From the IMG/VR virus record IMGVR_UViG_3300010371_000047, positions 1 to 47,753 of that record: 47,753 nt of DNA; one strand, written 5' to 3'. The first letter of the stretch is position 1. Each line of letters opens with the position of its first letter. Under the pieces are notes generated by a model, which saw nothing but the letters and a program-made list of their open reading frames with translations, was not told the DNA's origin and did not search any database. Source of the stretch: a virus. The translations under genes were made by a program, and so were the position numbers. Of the stretch, positions 40,101-47,393 are shown piece by piece.

Positions 40101-41347
40101 TTGACCTCCTGGCTCGCGAGGGAGATCACCAACGCGTCCGTCGCGAGGCTAATCGGCGTCGTGTCGAAGTTGTTGTACAACCCCACGTTCGACGCCACCA
40201 GCGTCTCGGGCTTGAGGTTCGATCCAGCAAACCATCGCCGCTGTTGGAGGTACGCGGTGCAGGCGGGGTTCAGGGGTTGAGGATCGGAGAACGTAAAGTT
40301 GAACGTCGCGCCGGTCCCGCCCTCCCCATTCGCCGTCACCGTCGCGGTCGTGTAGTTCTTGCCGGAGTTGGTGAGGAACACACCGATAATCGCGCCCGTG
40401 GCGTGGTCAATGACCGCGTAGCCCGCCGCGTCGGTGCCGTCGCCGGAGATGGTCAAGGGCACGTAGGGAATATTGGGCCAGTCGCCGCTCACCCCATCGT
40501 AGCCGGAGCCGCCCATCGCGACGGTGATGGATTGGAATTGGCCACCGCTGAACGGGTCGCCCCAGCCGGGGGGCTGTTTGCTGAAATCGGGCGCGATGTT
40601 GTTGTCGGTGAACGTGGTGGTCTGTGACGACCCGATGAACCCCCACACAGTAGCGGGATTGAGCGTCACCGCGTCGATCGGCCCCCACTTGTAGATGTTG
40701 TACTTCGACACGGGCTCAGCAGGAGCCGTCCAACTCAGCCCAATCACCCGGTTCGTCGTCTCGTTCATCGCCTCGGAGTGCTTCACGCCGGGGTTCGAGG
40801 GCAGCGATTCCTCCTTCCCATCGAGGTCCACAGCGGTCACGAGGTAGCCGAAAGAGTACGGTCCGGAGTGGGGCGCAACGAACGTGGTGATGACCGGCGG
40901 CTCGATGGTCGGCCCGGTGGTCAGCAGTTCGTACACGAACGTCGTGTCGGAGGTGCGGCTGAGGTTCGCGGGCGGATAGCTCGGATGCACCAACGTCAAC
41001 ACATCCGCGCTCTGCGTGTAGTTGAGGCGTTGGAGGTCCACGGCGAGGTACGGCGTGGCGACGGTGGTCACCAGCACTCCCGCCGTGTAGATGGTGATGA
41101 GATTCTCACTGAACACCAACACATACGAGGCCGACGTGCTGACCACAAACGGGATAAGGCGCGAGTTCTCCAACACCGTGTCGATGTAGCGCGTACCGGG
41201 GCGGTTGGTGACGCCGCCTCGATAGTCCACGAAGAAGTTGCGGATCAGCGCCGCGCCGATTTGGAACTTTTCGAGGTCCACGCGACTGTAGAGTTGCGGG
41301 GAGATTTCACCCGCAGTGAATGCGGTTTGGATCGAAGCAACAGCCAT
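37088..41347 (-). CDS. Tail tubular protein B (gp12-like) with a large insertion
   Basis: 1419 aa from the ATG at 41347 (MAVASIQTAFTAGEISPQLY). The N-terminal block TAFTAGEISPQLYSRVDLEKF and NFFVDYRGGVTNRPGTRYI are hallmarks of gp12-like nozzle proteins, followed by VLTLVHPSYPPANLSR, a late NRIRNLAFAWQRQSY and AWARHDTQGLFKSVC. Usual length is about 800 aa. Residues about 616 to 1250 (DNA about 37590-39500) do not belong to that family pattern. After it the normal HLKGKEVWALADG resumes. The insert is less GC-rich and has repeated D-x-G-x-x-W strands (DPRTGNVWVHG, DDSGDMWWF) like beta-propeller blades. Confidence 0.85.
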   Translation of the reverse strand: MAVASIQTAFTAGEISPQLYSRVDLEKFQIGAALIRNFFVDYRGGVTNRPGTRYIDTVLENSRLIPFVVSTSASYVLVFSENLITIYTAGVLVTTVATPYLAVDLQRLNYTQSADVLTLVHPSYPPANLSRTSDTTFVYELLTTGPTIEPPVITTFVAPHSGPYSFGYLVTAVDLDGKEESLPSNPGVKHSEAMNETTNRVIGLSWTAPAEPVSKYNIYKWGPIDAVTLNPATVWGFIGSSQTTTFTDNNIAPDFSKQPPGWGDPFSGGQFQSITVAMGGSGYDGVSGDWPNIPYVPLTISGDGTDAAGYAVIDHATGAIIGVFLTNSGKNYTTATVTANGEGGTGATFNFTFSDPQPLNPACTAYLQQRRWFAGSNLKPETLVASNVGLYNNFDTTPISLATDALVISLASQEVNTIRAMVPVSYGMLIFTTGGSFLLNGGSPYAPITPSTVSVQAQASEGANFLRPLAINYDILYGQAKGNRIRNLAFAWQRQSYTGGDVTQLAPHLFDGFHTTEWTWAEEPFKLVWAVRDDGTMLSLTYVPDQEVNAWARHDTQGLFKSVCSVPEGDTDAVYVIVARHIPHVDLGPPCWQWFLERMMERQSCCIYDAWFLDSALSLPKNFPTAPLYIVGGHAIGDTVDLYSYDPCETPRGSFNIAGRIMEAVDNYNSVYGPQVSADTAPTHCIPTQLFAGMSYDSTRRKIMYVAYVCPSGNVTNDTGWDLWNGTDSIAADATYDATSGKNLFVCEVDIDTRVVVWYDCWSPTSTVPSSVFGDGTARRYTDTGTDDQGPTVADPRTGNVWVHGFGTSVPCSIYLFRLEDSFQQIISPILDVGNHMTIRGMEEDWVYLTAEQFGVGNLLLTPRLLQAAEITADYLLAYATYALPAAFDHSYNAAITDDSGDMWWFSCKQSGTRGYALNKFTKPSPFVYPTPPVDGGFTDVTPWGGSTGPNTAVSAYTVQSTVPGPNQECYAFKLPATNSVALLSLLLPDNTGMGVTDPNLWRLDCTYVNLGTMAFDFHQAFVTGYMTADWVPTSNPALAAWNVRNFLQTNVYLDMHDQTVDGEDYTLRRFYFNCAPVVAGVIDPDSHAQQYVLVTYRFVSGAAPVVVSVYTEAGWDEAYPDFQTRTGEPNPMFFSIPRQQDTFEIWSDIGLYDAQSNSWWTSSYQSFDIFQLNLLYASREDFSGFCSPPFLRLSFSTAIGVSDCVHVDCGEVQITEVVDAQHMIGVVRAVPEELIPDDPDGTYAPIAVGDWWLTTPTTTITLAHLKGKEVWALADGHVVGPLTADASTGVVTLPFEACLVVAGLQYTQQIKTLYLTMDGLNQGTEQGKRKQISGITARVDCTLGPKMGSDFVLMYSPPEFATTVNDPASNTVLATGDVRALNFPTWNTEGEICVTQTLPLPASILGIIVEVTPGDTGR

Positions 41348-42111
41348 TACATCCCCCAGCTTCCGCCGTCCCAGCCCCAATACCAATCACCCGCAGTGAA
41401 CGGAACGCCGCCCCACCACCCAGCATTCGCCGAGGGCACCCCACGGGTAGCAATCCAATCCGGCGTATGGTCGGCACTCGGCACGGCCTCATTCCCGTCC
41501 TGCACCCGCGCCATGTCAATATACATATTCGCCAGCTTAACGTAATCGCCCTTCATCCCGGCGTTACCCGTCAGCGGCTGAACCAGCTTCGCGGCCAACG
41601 CGGCCACCCACGCGGCCTGGAAGCCCACATCCATCAGGTCGGGGTCCGTCACATCGGCGACATACACGGCCACCGCGTCCCGCACATTCGATAGCACGAC
41701 TTTGATCTGCGCATCCATGTCGTCAATGTCATTGCTGACCAAGTACCGGCAGTTGCGGGAGGGCATCGCGTAGGGGACGATGGGCACCCCCACAACCGGC
41801 GTGTCAGTGGTCGCCGTGGGCGGCTTCGGCAGGATGTAATTCATGCGGAAGCAGTCGGCGGGGTAGGCGTATTTGAACTGCCACGGATAGGGGGAGGCGG
41901 GCGGATCGTCTGTCAGCTCGCCGAGGAGCGTTAGCGCCGCAGTCCGTCGGGCGAAGCCCCACGGGGCCATCCGTAGCAACTGTTGGCGGAGGGTGTCAAT
42001 CCAAATCCCCACTTGCTGCCCTGCGGGCGTGGTGTTGTCAATCGCCGTGATGGTCGCTCGCGCCCCGATTTCGGAGAGCGCGCGGTTGCCGAGGTCAACG
42101 AGGGAGGTCAT
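41347..42111 (-). CDS. Tail tubular protein A (gp11-like)
   Basis: 254 aa, MTSLVDLGNRALSEIGAR. Adaptor between portal and nozzle. Typical blocks are ALSEIGARATITAIDN, WGFARRTAALTLLG, PYPWQFKYAYPADCFRMNYIL and the C-terminal AALAAKLVQPLTGNAGMKGDYVKL. Length is close to the family. The C-terminus is Trp/Gly-rich (WWGGVPFTAGDWYWGWDGGS). Its stop overlaps the next ATG by one base. Confidence 0.88.
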   Translation of the reverse strand: MTSLVDLGNRALSEIGARATITAIDNTTPAGQQVGIWIDTLRQQLLRMAPWGFARRTAALTLLGELTDDPPASPYPWQFKYAYPADCFRMNYILPKPPTATTDTPVVGVPIVPYAMPSRNCRYLVSNDIDDMDAQIKVVLSNVRDAVAVYVADVTDPDLMDVGFQAAWVAALAAKLVQPLTGNAGMKGDYVKLANMYIDMARVQDGNEAVPSADHTPDWIATRGVPSANAGWWGGVPFTAGDWYWGWDGGSWGM

Positions 42112-42112
42112 T

Positions 42113-43234
42113 CTACGTTATCCCATAGAGGCTGAAAACTGATCCATTGACAAACGCCGCGCCAGTAAACTGCACAAACGTGATACTAGTGATTGCCGTT
42201 GTGACATTCCACCGACCCGAGACGACCTTGACAATGGGAAAGCCGGGAATGCCGTTCGTGGTTTGCCACGCCTTGATAAAGGTCGTTGAAGCGTACATTG
42301 GGATAAGTACATCAAAAGTGCCGCTCTGGTTAGCCGTTGCGGTCGCCCCCGCAACGTCGAAACAGTAATTGTTACTAACTGGGTTGGCAACGGCAGACGC
42401 TGTACTGTTGTTGCCTTGAACCTGTTGAGCGCCGTAGTTGCCGGCGGTAGTATCACTATTGAACTGGATCATCACGTTATCAGCTACGGCGCTCCGCGCA
42501 CTTCGCCCGGCCCCAATGATCCGTAAGTGTGTGTAGCTACCTGAGATAGAAGAAAACGTCACACTGGTTTGGGAGCCCGCCGTGGTTACGGTGCCGAGGA
42601 GGGCCACCGCCCCTGACGCACCTGTGGGGCCTTGCGGGCCGACAGGCCCGGGGATAGGGAAGCCTTCGGAGCCTTCCTCCCCATCCATCCCCATCACGCC
42701 GATAGGGCCTTGAGGACCGATGGCCCCGCTCGCACCCGTAGGGCCGATTGGTCCCGGAATGGCGAACCCTTCCGGCCCCTCCTCACCATCTAAGCCCATC
42801 GGCCCCATTGCGCCCGCAGAGCCAGGCGCACCATTCGCGCCCGCAGGTCCAGAGGGCCCCGGCACCGTCAGCCCATCCTGCCCATCCGCCCCATCCCACC
42901 CAAACGCGCCGGGAGGGCCAGGCGCACCAGCGGGACCGGCAGCGCCAGGCGCACCAGCCGGGCCGGGGATCACAAACTCATCCCCCCCGCCCCACCCATC
43001 AAAGGCCATATACGCGCCCATCGCGGCGTACACGGAGGAGTCAAGGCCGATAATGGGGCCGCTCGGGCCGCCGTCAATCACAATCCCCCCACCGGGGTTG
43101 CCCACCCCACTCGGGCCGCCTCCCGAGCCCGAGCTGCTCGACGCAGGTGTGCGCGCAGGCACGTAGCCCAATGCTTGACGCAGTTGGGCCGGAGTGCCGG
43201 TGGAGGTGAAGGGGGGATCGTAGCCTTGGGGCAT
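42113..43234 (-). CDS. Tail fibre/receptor-binding protein with collagen-like region
   Basis: 373 aa from the ATG at 43234 (MPQGYDPPFTSTGTPAQL). Order: short N-terminal attachment part with QLRQALGYVP, Ser/Gly-rich linker, collagen-like Gly-X-Y repeats over roughly residues 85-215, then a C-terminal beta domain of about 155 residues (LLGTVTTAGSQTSVTFSS onward). Collagen-like triple helices are common in phage fibres. The C-terminal part is less GC-rich than the rest, which suggests exchange of the receptor-binding tip. One base from tail tubular protein A. Confidence 0.82.
   Translation of the reverse strand: MPQGYDPPFTSTGTPAQLRQALGYVPARTPASSSSGSGGGPSGVGNPGGGIVIDGGPSGPIIGLDSSVYAAMGAYMAFDGWGGGDEFVIPGPAGAPGAAGPAGAPGPPGAFGWDGADGQDGLTVPGPSGPAGANGAPGSAGAMGPMGLDGEEGPEGFAIPGPIGPTGASGAIGPQGPIGVMGMDGEEGSEGFPIPGPVGPQGPTGASGAVALLGTVTTAGSQTSVTFSSISGSYTHLRIIGAGRSARSAVADNVMIQFNSDTTAGNYGAQQVQGNNSTASAVANPVSNNYCFDVAGATATANQSGTFDVLIPMYASTTFIKAWQTTNGIPGFPIVKVVSGRWNVTTAITSITFVQFTGAAFVNGSVFSLYGIT
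42600..42985 (-). repeat. Collagen-like Gly-X-Y repeat tract
   Basis: GPxGPxG-type triplets in the fibre gene, with two tandem units that share DGEEG-EGF-IPGP and GPTGASGA. Codes a triple-helical stalk; such tracts change length by recombination. Confidence 0.75.
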
Positions 43235-43638
43235 TACACGATCCCGATCTCGCCCTCGGCTTCGAACGTCAGTGCGGTTGCGGTGTCCGTGCCGCCAACA
43301 AGGAAGTCCGCCGGGTCCATCCGCAGTTGGCCGTACCAATCCACGTAGGATTGGGCGGCGACGGACACGCCCCGCGTGAGCGCGCCACCGGAGGCCGCCC
43401 CACCAAACACAGCCTCAGTCCCCGCCGTGTTCGCGCCCGTTGCGCCGAGCCACAGTGCCACTTGCGCCGCACTCGCCGTCTTGTTCGTCACGCGGATGTG
43501 GCGCAGGACGAGGTAGGTATTGGTGTTCGTGCCCGCCAATCCCGTCCCGCCCGTGAGCGTCGGCGGGTTTAGGACGTTAGTGGTGGTCGTGGTCGTGAGG
43601 GCCACTGGCCCCATACGGAGAATTTTGTTATTGGCCAT
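43234..43638 (-). CDS. Small beta-rich virion protein
   Basis: 134 aa, MANNKILRMGPVALTTTTTT. Strand-rich with Thr/Asn/Gly turns (NTNTYLVLRHIRVTNKTASA, SYVDWYGQLRMDPADF). Resembles small phage head or tail decoration proteins. One-base overlap with the fibre gene suggests joint use. No family named. Confidence 0.65.
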   Translation of the reverse strand: MANNKILRMGPVALTTTTTTNVLNPPTLTGGTGLAGTNTNTYLVLRHIRVTNKTASAAQVALWLGATGANTAGTEAVFGGAASGGALTRGVSVAAQSYVDWYGQLRMDPADFLVGGTDTATALTFEAEGEIGIV

Positions 43639-43647
43639 GAGGGTCTC

Positions 43648-43836
43648 CTATTTGGGTTTAAGGTGATCGGCGAGAGTGCGCTTGGACTTTGCGCGGGAGA
43701 TGGCGGTGGCGATGGCTTCGCCCTCGGGCACGCCCGACTTCAACATCGCATTAGCGACGCTCGCCGCGTGGGACGCTTGGGCGTCGGTGAGGTGTTTGGC
43801 ATGCCGGGTTTTGAACTCTTTGGCCGTCCAGGGCAT
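43648..43836 (-). CDS. Small conserved basic protein (DUF7218-like)
   Basis: 62 aa, MPWTAKEFKTRHAKHLTD. The layout MPWTxxxFxxRHxxxLxxxQAxHAASVANAxLxxGxxEGxAIATA is one found widely in phages and plasmids, of unknown function. Strong match by eye to that pattern. Confidence 0.72.
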   Translation of the reverse strand: MPWTAKEFKTRHAKHLTDAQASHAASVANAMLKSGVPEGEAIATAISRAKSKRTLADHLKPK

Positions 43837-43837
43837 T

Positions 43838-44026
43838 TCAGCCTCCTAATGCTTGACGGACGACGGATGCGACTTGTTTGGCGTAAGCGCCAATCATAAT
43901 CCCGATCCCGCCCACCGCGCCAATCACCCAATTCCTCCACGCGACCAGCGACTTCACGTCGCCCTCAAGCGCCTCAATCCTCCGTTCGATCTGGCGCTCG
44001 TACTTTTCGTCCCCCCCGCCATCCAT
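43838..44026 (-). CDS. Small membrane protein, XhlA-like
   Basis: 62 aa from the ATG at 44026 (MDGGGDEKYERQIERR). A charged coiled-coil helix (residues 8-34) followed by one membrane helix (WVIGAVGGIGIMIGAYA). This order recalls XhlA-type holin helpers, but the lysis cassette is far away. The start overlaps the next gene's stop. Confidence 0.6.
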   Translation of the reverse strand: MDGGGDEKYERQIERRIEALEGDVKSLVAWRNWVIGAVGGIGIMIGAYAKQVASVVRQALGG

Positions 44027-44487
44027 CACGCAACACCCGCGCCGCCAGGAGGATGAGGATGAAAGAGTTCAGTGCCGCCAGCAGTCCAATAGCGTACCGC
44101 CATCCATGCACTGGACACTCCCACGACAAGCAGTTGGAGAGCAAAGATAACGTTGAGGATTGCATAATACACGTACCCGCCTTGGAGGTGGAAGATGAAC
44201 GCTCCGAGGTGGATGCCGGCAACTAGGGCGTAGAGAAGGAAGATGGTAAGGGCGACGTTGGAGCGATTGTGGTAGCCGGTGGTGGCGACCAAGACCGCAA
44301 TCAACGCGTCGAGGGAGGGGATCAGGATAGGGGCATCTACGAAGCCCAAGTAGTGTACCAGAACGTTTGACGCCGCCCATGCGACAAGAAGCTGCATGGA
44401 GAGCTTTTGCAGGACCTGGGATGGGGAGAGCCACGCGAGGAGCATGACCAACCCCACCCCAACGCCGAACTTGTGCGCGAGGTCCAT
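44026..44487 (-). CDS. Multi-pass membrane protein
   Basis: 153 aa from the ATG at 44487 (MDLAHKFGVGVGLVMLLA). Apolar segments at about residues 7-22, 28-44, 53-66, 77-95 and 104-127, so four or five passes. C-terminus is Pro/His/Gly-rich (FHPHPPGGAGVA). Overlaps the XhlA-like gene. Could be a second holin or a membrane-modifying protein; not a family I know. Confidence 0.62.
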   Translation of the reverse strand: MDLAHKFGVGVGLVMLLAWLSPSQVLQKLSMQLLVAWAASNVLVHYLGFVDAPILIPSLDALIAVLVATTGYHNRSNVALTIFLLYALVAGIHLGAFIFHLQGGYVYYAILNVIFALQLLVVGVSSAWMAVRYWTAGGTELFHPHPPGGAGVA

Positions 44488-44491
44488 TGGA

Positions 44492-44704
44492 CTACGGGCC
44501 GGGCGGGGGCTTGTTAGTTCCGTCAAATGGCTGAATCTCGCCCTCATCGGAACAGTGTTCGGCCAGCACGTTCCCCGCGTGGTGGAACATGGCGGCGAGA
44601 CGCGAGGCGCGAGTCTTGGTCCCGCCATCAGGTAACGCAGCGATCTTCGCGTGGAGTTCAACGAAGCCAGTTTCGAAGTACGCGACTAGTTCATCGTTGG
44701 TCAT
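44492..44704 (-). CDS. Small hypothetical protein
   Basis: 70 aa from the ATG at 44704 (MTNDELVAYFETGFVELH), with AGGAG in front. Helical; contains RASRLAAMFHHAGNVLAEHC and a Pro-rich end (NKPPPGP). Unrecognised. Confidence 0.6.
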   Translation of the reverse strand: MTNDELVAYFETGFVELHAKIAALPDGGTKTRASRLAAMFHHAGNVLAEHCSDEGEIQPFDGTNKPPPGP

Positions 44705-44717
44705 CGGAGGGGCTCCT

Positions 44718-46211
44718 TTAGGAGGTAGGGATGTTGGGTCGGGCAGCGAGGTACGCGTCACGGCGCGAGGTGTCATTCGCGCCGGTGGCCTGCGGGATGA
44801 GGGTGTTGCCGGAAATGGTCACGTTCGTGGAGTCTGCTTCTGGCGGCTGGTGGAGGGAGAACGGAGTCGCTTGGCAGAAGTTGGCCGTCATGGTGATCTG
44901 ATCTGACCCATCGCGGCAGTAAATACGGGGGCCGTTGGTCCACCCCTGCATGTAATTGTCGTTGATGAGGGTGTTGGTGGTGTCCACAACGGTGATGCCA
45001 TTGGCGTTGTTGTCGAAGCCGCAATTGGAGGTGATTGTTGCACCGTCCACGGATTCCAGGCCGATGATGAAGCCGTTGGAGGAGGTGCCGCTCGGAGCCT
45101 GCTCACAGTTGTTGAAGCGGATAACCGCATTCGCGGTACGGCCTGTGGTACCAGTGGAGGCGAGGTGGATGTAATTAGAGTGGGTGCCTGCGGGGACGAA
45201 CTCAAGCGGCCCGATGTAGTTCTTCTCAATCGTGAGGCCCTGTGTGGATAAGCATAGAATTGGGTTGGCGCTGATCTTGGTGATGTGATTGGAGGAGATG
45301 ACAACGTTGGTGGCGTCTAAGCTACTTGCTCCGGCCCCAAGCTGGGAGAAGTTGTTGTTAGTGACGGTGATCTGGTCGGAGGAGCGGATGAACGCGCCCA
45401 CACCGTTGTGGGACGCGCCGGGGTTGTTGCCGGGGACGGTCCATCCGTCGAACACGATTCCGACGCAGGAGATCGCGTACATCGCGTAGTTGGAGGAGAA
45501 CAGCGAGGTGATCGTGCCCCCGTTGCCGAGGAACGAGATGCCCTTGCAGGTATCCAGGGCGATCCAGTTAAACACCACCCCCGCTTGGCCCTTAATGATG
45601 ATGGGGGCCGAGGAATAGTCGTAGGTCCAGGTGGAGGGTTGAGTGTAGGTGCCGGGCGCGAGTTGGTAGGTCTTGCCTCCCGAGGTGCCCGCACCCGCGT
45701 TCAACATCGCGATCAGCGCCGCTTGGTTGGCGATGGGAATGTCGGCGCTCGCGGCGGTCACTGTGCCGGTGTTGGAGGTGGAGTCTACAGAGCCTGCGGT
45801 GTTCGTGGCGTGTTCGACGAAGGTGAGCTTGTTAACGCCGATCTGGTCGGTGGTTGAGGTAAAGGTGTAGGCCGTCGCGCCCACGATATCCGCGCCGTCG
45901 AACTGCCACTTGCCCGTGAGGTGTGGGGTGGGCGTGCCGGTATAGACGCCGGAGGTGGCGGAGAACACCGTACCGACTGTGCCTGAGGTGGGCGCGATGG
46001 AGGGTGCGGTGGTAACGCCGGGGGCGACTGGATCGGGTGGGGGCGGAGTGACGCCCCCAGCGGCGGTCTGGAAGTTCACCGCGTTGATTTGAGAGTTGCC
46101 AATGGCCTTGAACACGGGCAGCAGGTCGGCGGTCAGGTTCACCTGTCCCGCCTTCACCACACCGTTGACCATGAACTTAAACTGGATGGAGCCGGGATCG
46201 ATGCGTGTCAT
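44718..46211 (-). CDS. Tail spike, Ig-like plus right-handed beta-helix
   Basis: 497 aa from the ATG at 46211 (MTRIDPGSIQFKFMVNGV). The first 45 residues are an attachment part. Residues 60-150 have an Ig-like pattern (APSIAPTSGTVGTVF, GKWQFDGADIVGATAYTFTS). From about 155 on are repeated short strands with N/T/G turns (YQLAPGTYTQPS, GISFLGNGGTITSLF, NVVISSNHITKISAN, LTIEKNYIG), the pectate-lyase-like beta-helix used by phage depolymerases. Probably digests or binds a host polysaccharide. Catalytic residues cannot be placed by eye. Confidence 0.75.
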   Translation of the reverse strand: MTRIDPGSIQFKFMVNGVVKAGQVNLTADLLPVFKAIGNSQINAVNFQTAAGGVTPPPPDPVAPGVTTAPSIAPTSGTVGTVFSATSGVYTGTPTPHLTGKWQFDGADIVGATAYTFTSTTDQIGVNKLTFVEHATNTAGSVDSTSNTGTVTAASADIPIANQAALIAMLNAGAGTSGGKTYQLAPGTYTQPSTWTYDYSSAPIIIKGQAGVVFNWIALDTCKGISFLGNGGTITSLFSSNYAMYAISCVGIVFDGWTVPGNNPGASHNGVGAFIRSSDQITVTNNNFSQLGAGASSLDATNVVISSNHITKISANPILCLSTQGLTIEKNYIGPLEFVPAGTHSNYIHLASTGTTGRTANAVIRFNNCEQAPSGTSSNGFIIGLESVDGATITSNCGFDNNANGITVVDTTNTLINDNYMQGWTNGPRIYCRDGSDQITMTANFCQATPFSLHQPPEADSTNVTISGNTLIPQATGANDTSRRDAYLAARPNIPTS

Positions 46212-46212
46212 C

Positions 46213-46407
46213 TCACGCACTCATCGCTGTATAGAGGTCGGCGGGGGAGACGACGGACTCGATGTACCCGCCCGTGGAGCCGTCGGGGTTGACGAGGTTC
46301 GGGTTCCACCAGAAGTACGGGATGAGGTCCGCGTCCACATCAAGCTGCGTGGAGTCGAGCTGCGGGCCTGCGAGGAATTGGGAAGAGATTTGGCCGGGAT
46401 CGGGCAT
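46213..46407 (-). CDS. Small hypothetical virion-region protein
   Basis: 64 aa, MPDPGQISSQFLAGPQLD. Acidic, with LDVDADLIPYFWWNPNLVN and ends PADLYTAMSA. One base from its upstream gene and from the spike gene. Function unknown. Confidence 0.6.
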   Translation of the reverse strand: MPDPGQISSQFLAGPQLDSTQLDVDADLIPYFWWNPNLVNPDGSTGGYIESVVSPADLYTAMSA

Positions 46408-46408
46408 T

Positions 46409-46849
46409 TCAGGCTCCTTCAGCCTTCGAAGGCAGTGGCTCCGCTACCACTTTCTCCTTGTACTTCGGTGCGACGGCGGGGCCGGGGCGTTGGTCGGTAG
46501 CCTTTCGCGCGGAGGTGATCTGCGCGAGGGTCATGATGTTCTCGGACTCGTCGTCGTGGTCGGGGATTGCCAGCACCCGCATGGGCGCAGTCGGCTCACT
46601 CGGCGCGGAGAGGAAGGACATGCCCCGGTGGGGTTTGGTCTTGCCGAGCACCTTGCCCGTGGCGGTCTCGATCTGGTCCACCTCCTGTTCGTACCACTCC
46701 TTCATGCGGGCTTCTGCCGCCGGGTTGAGGGGCTCCAGGTGGTCGCCCGGAGCCCCCTCCCACTGAATCCGCGCACCAGCCGGGATCAGGTCCGGCTCGA
46801 AGAACGAGGGGACCTTTACGCGGTACATGGGGATTTGATCTTGGGCCAT
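46409..46849 (-). CDS. Conserved hypothetical protein of the head region
   Basis: 146 aa, MAQDQIPMYRVKVPSFFE. YRVKVPSFFEPDLIPAGARI and WEGAPGDHLEPLNPAAEARM are typical of a small protein seen next to capsid and cement genes in BPP-1-like and other podoviruses. C-terminal half is disordered and Lys/Pro-rich. Function unknown. Confidence 0.68.
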   Translation of the reverse strand: MAQDQIPMYRVKVPSFFEPDLIPAGARIQWEGAPGDHLEPLNPAAEARMKEWYEQEVDQIETATGKVLGKTKPHRGMSFLSAPSEPTAPMRVLAIPDHDDESENIMTLAQITSARKATDQRPGPAVAPKYKEKVVAEPLPSKAEGA

Positions 46850-46866
46850 TGCGCGGACTCCGTTGG

Positions 46867-47370
46867 TTAGAAGTTGAGGGCCGTGGCCGGGTACGTCGCC
46901 ACGTAGTTGTTCGGGTAGTTGTAGTAAGTGTTGACGTCGGGCGACGGGTTCAGGTACGCGAACACGGCCCCGGCGGAGAACACGCCCGTTCCCACCGTGT
47001 AGGTGAGCCGGAGGAACTGGCCGGGGGGTTGGAGGACCCCCGCCGTTTCGTTGTTGAACTGATTGCGGGGCAGGATGAAGGCCAGGGGCCGGACGCCCGC
47101 AATCAGGTTCGACGCAGCGATCACGGGGGAGAGCAGCAGTGGGATGTAGGAGCCGCCCGCCGTCGAGCAGGTTTCGAACTGAACCTGTAGCGTCGCCGAG
47201 TTCGTGGTGGTGAAGGTGGTCGTCACGTCCACCACAAATTGCAGCATGTTGCCCGCGCCGACATCACGCGCGGTGAGCACGTCAATGACGTTGGTGGAAA
47301 CGCGGGTCGCGGTGACGGCCACGCCCGTGGAGGGCAGGGTGCCGTCGAAGATTAGAGTGGAGTCCAACAT
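46867..47370 (-). CDS. Capsid cement protein, Bbp16-like
   Basis: 167 aa, MLDSTLIFDGTLPSTGVA. Binds the outside of the mature shell. The layout of strand TLIFDGTL, VIDVLTARDVGAGN, QVQFETCSTAGGSYIPLL, and a late PGQFLRLTYTVGTGVF is that of the Bbp16 family from Bordetella phage BPP-1. Its place directly after the coat gene is also conserved. AAAGG site ahead of the ATG. Confidence 0.82.
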   Translation of the reverse strand: MLDSTLIFDGTLPSTGVAVTATRVSTNVIDVLTARDVGAGNMLQFVVDVTTTFTTTNSATLQVQFETCSTAGGSYIPLLLSPVIAASNLIAGVRPLAFILPRNQFNNETAGVLQPPGQFLRLTYTVGTGVFSAGAVFAYLNPSPDVNTYYNYPNNYVATYPATALNF

Positions 47371-47393
47371 GGGACTATCCTTTCAATTGGGGG

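Noticed and set aside
44718-46211. Possible variable region of a diversity-generating retroelement, prompted by the BPP-1-like head
   Set aside because: No reverse transcriptase gene and no template repeat of the spike or fibre end was found in the window.
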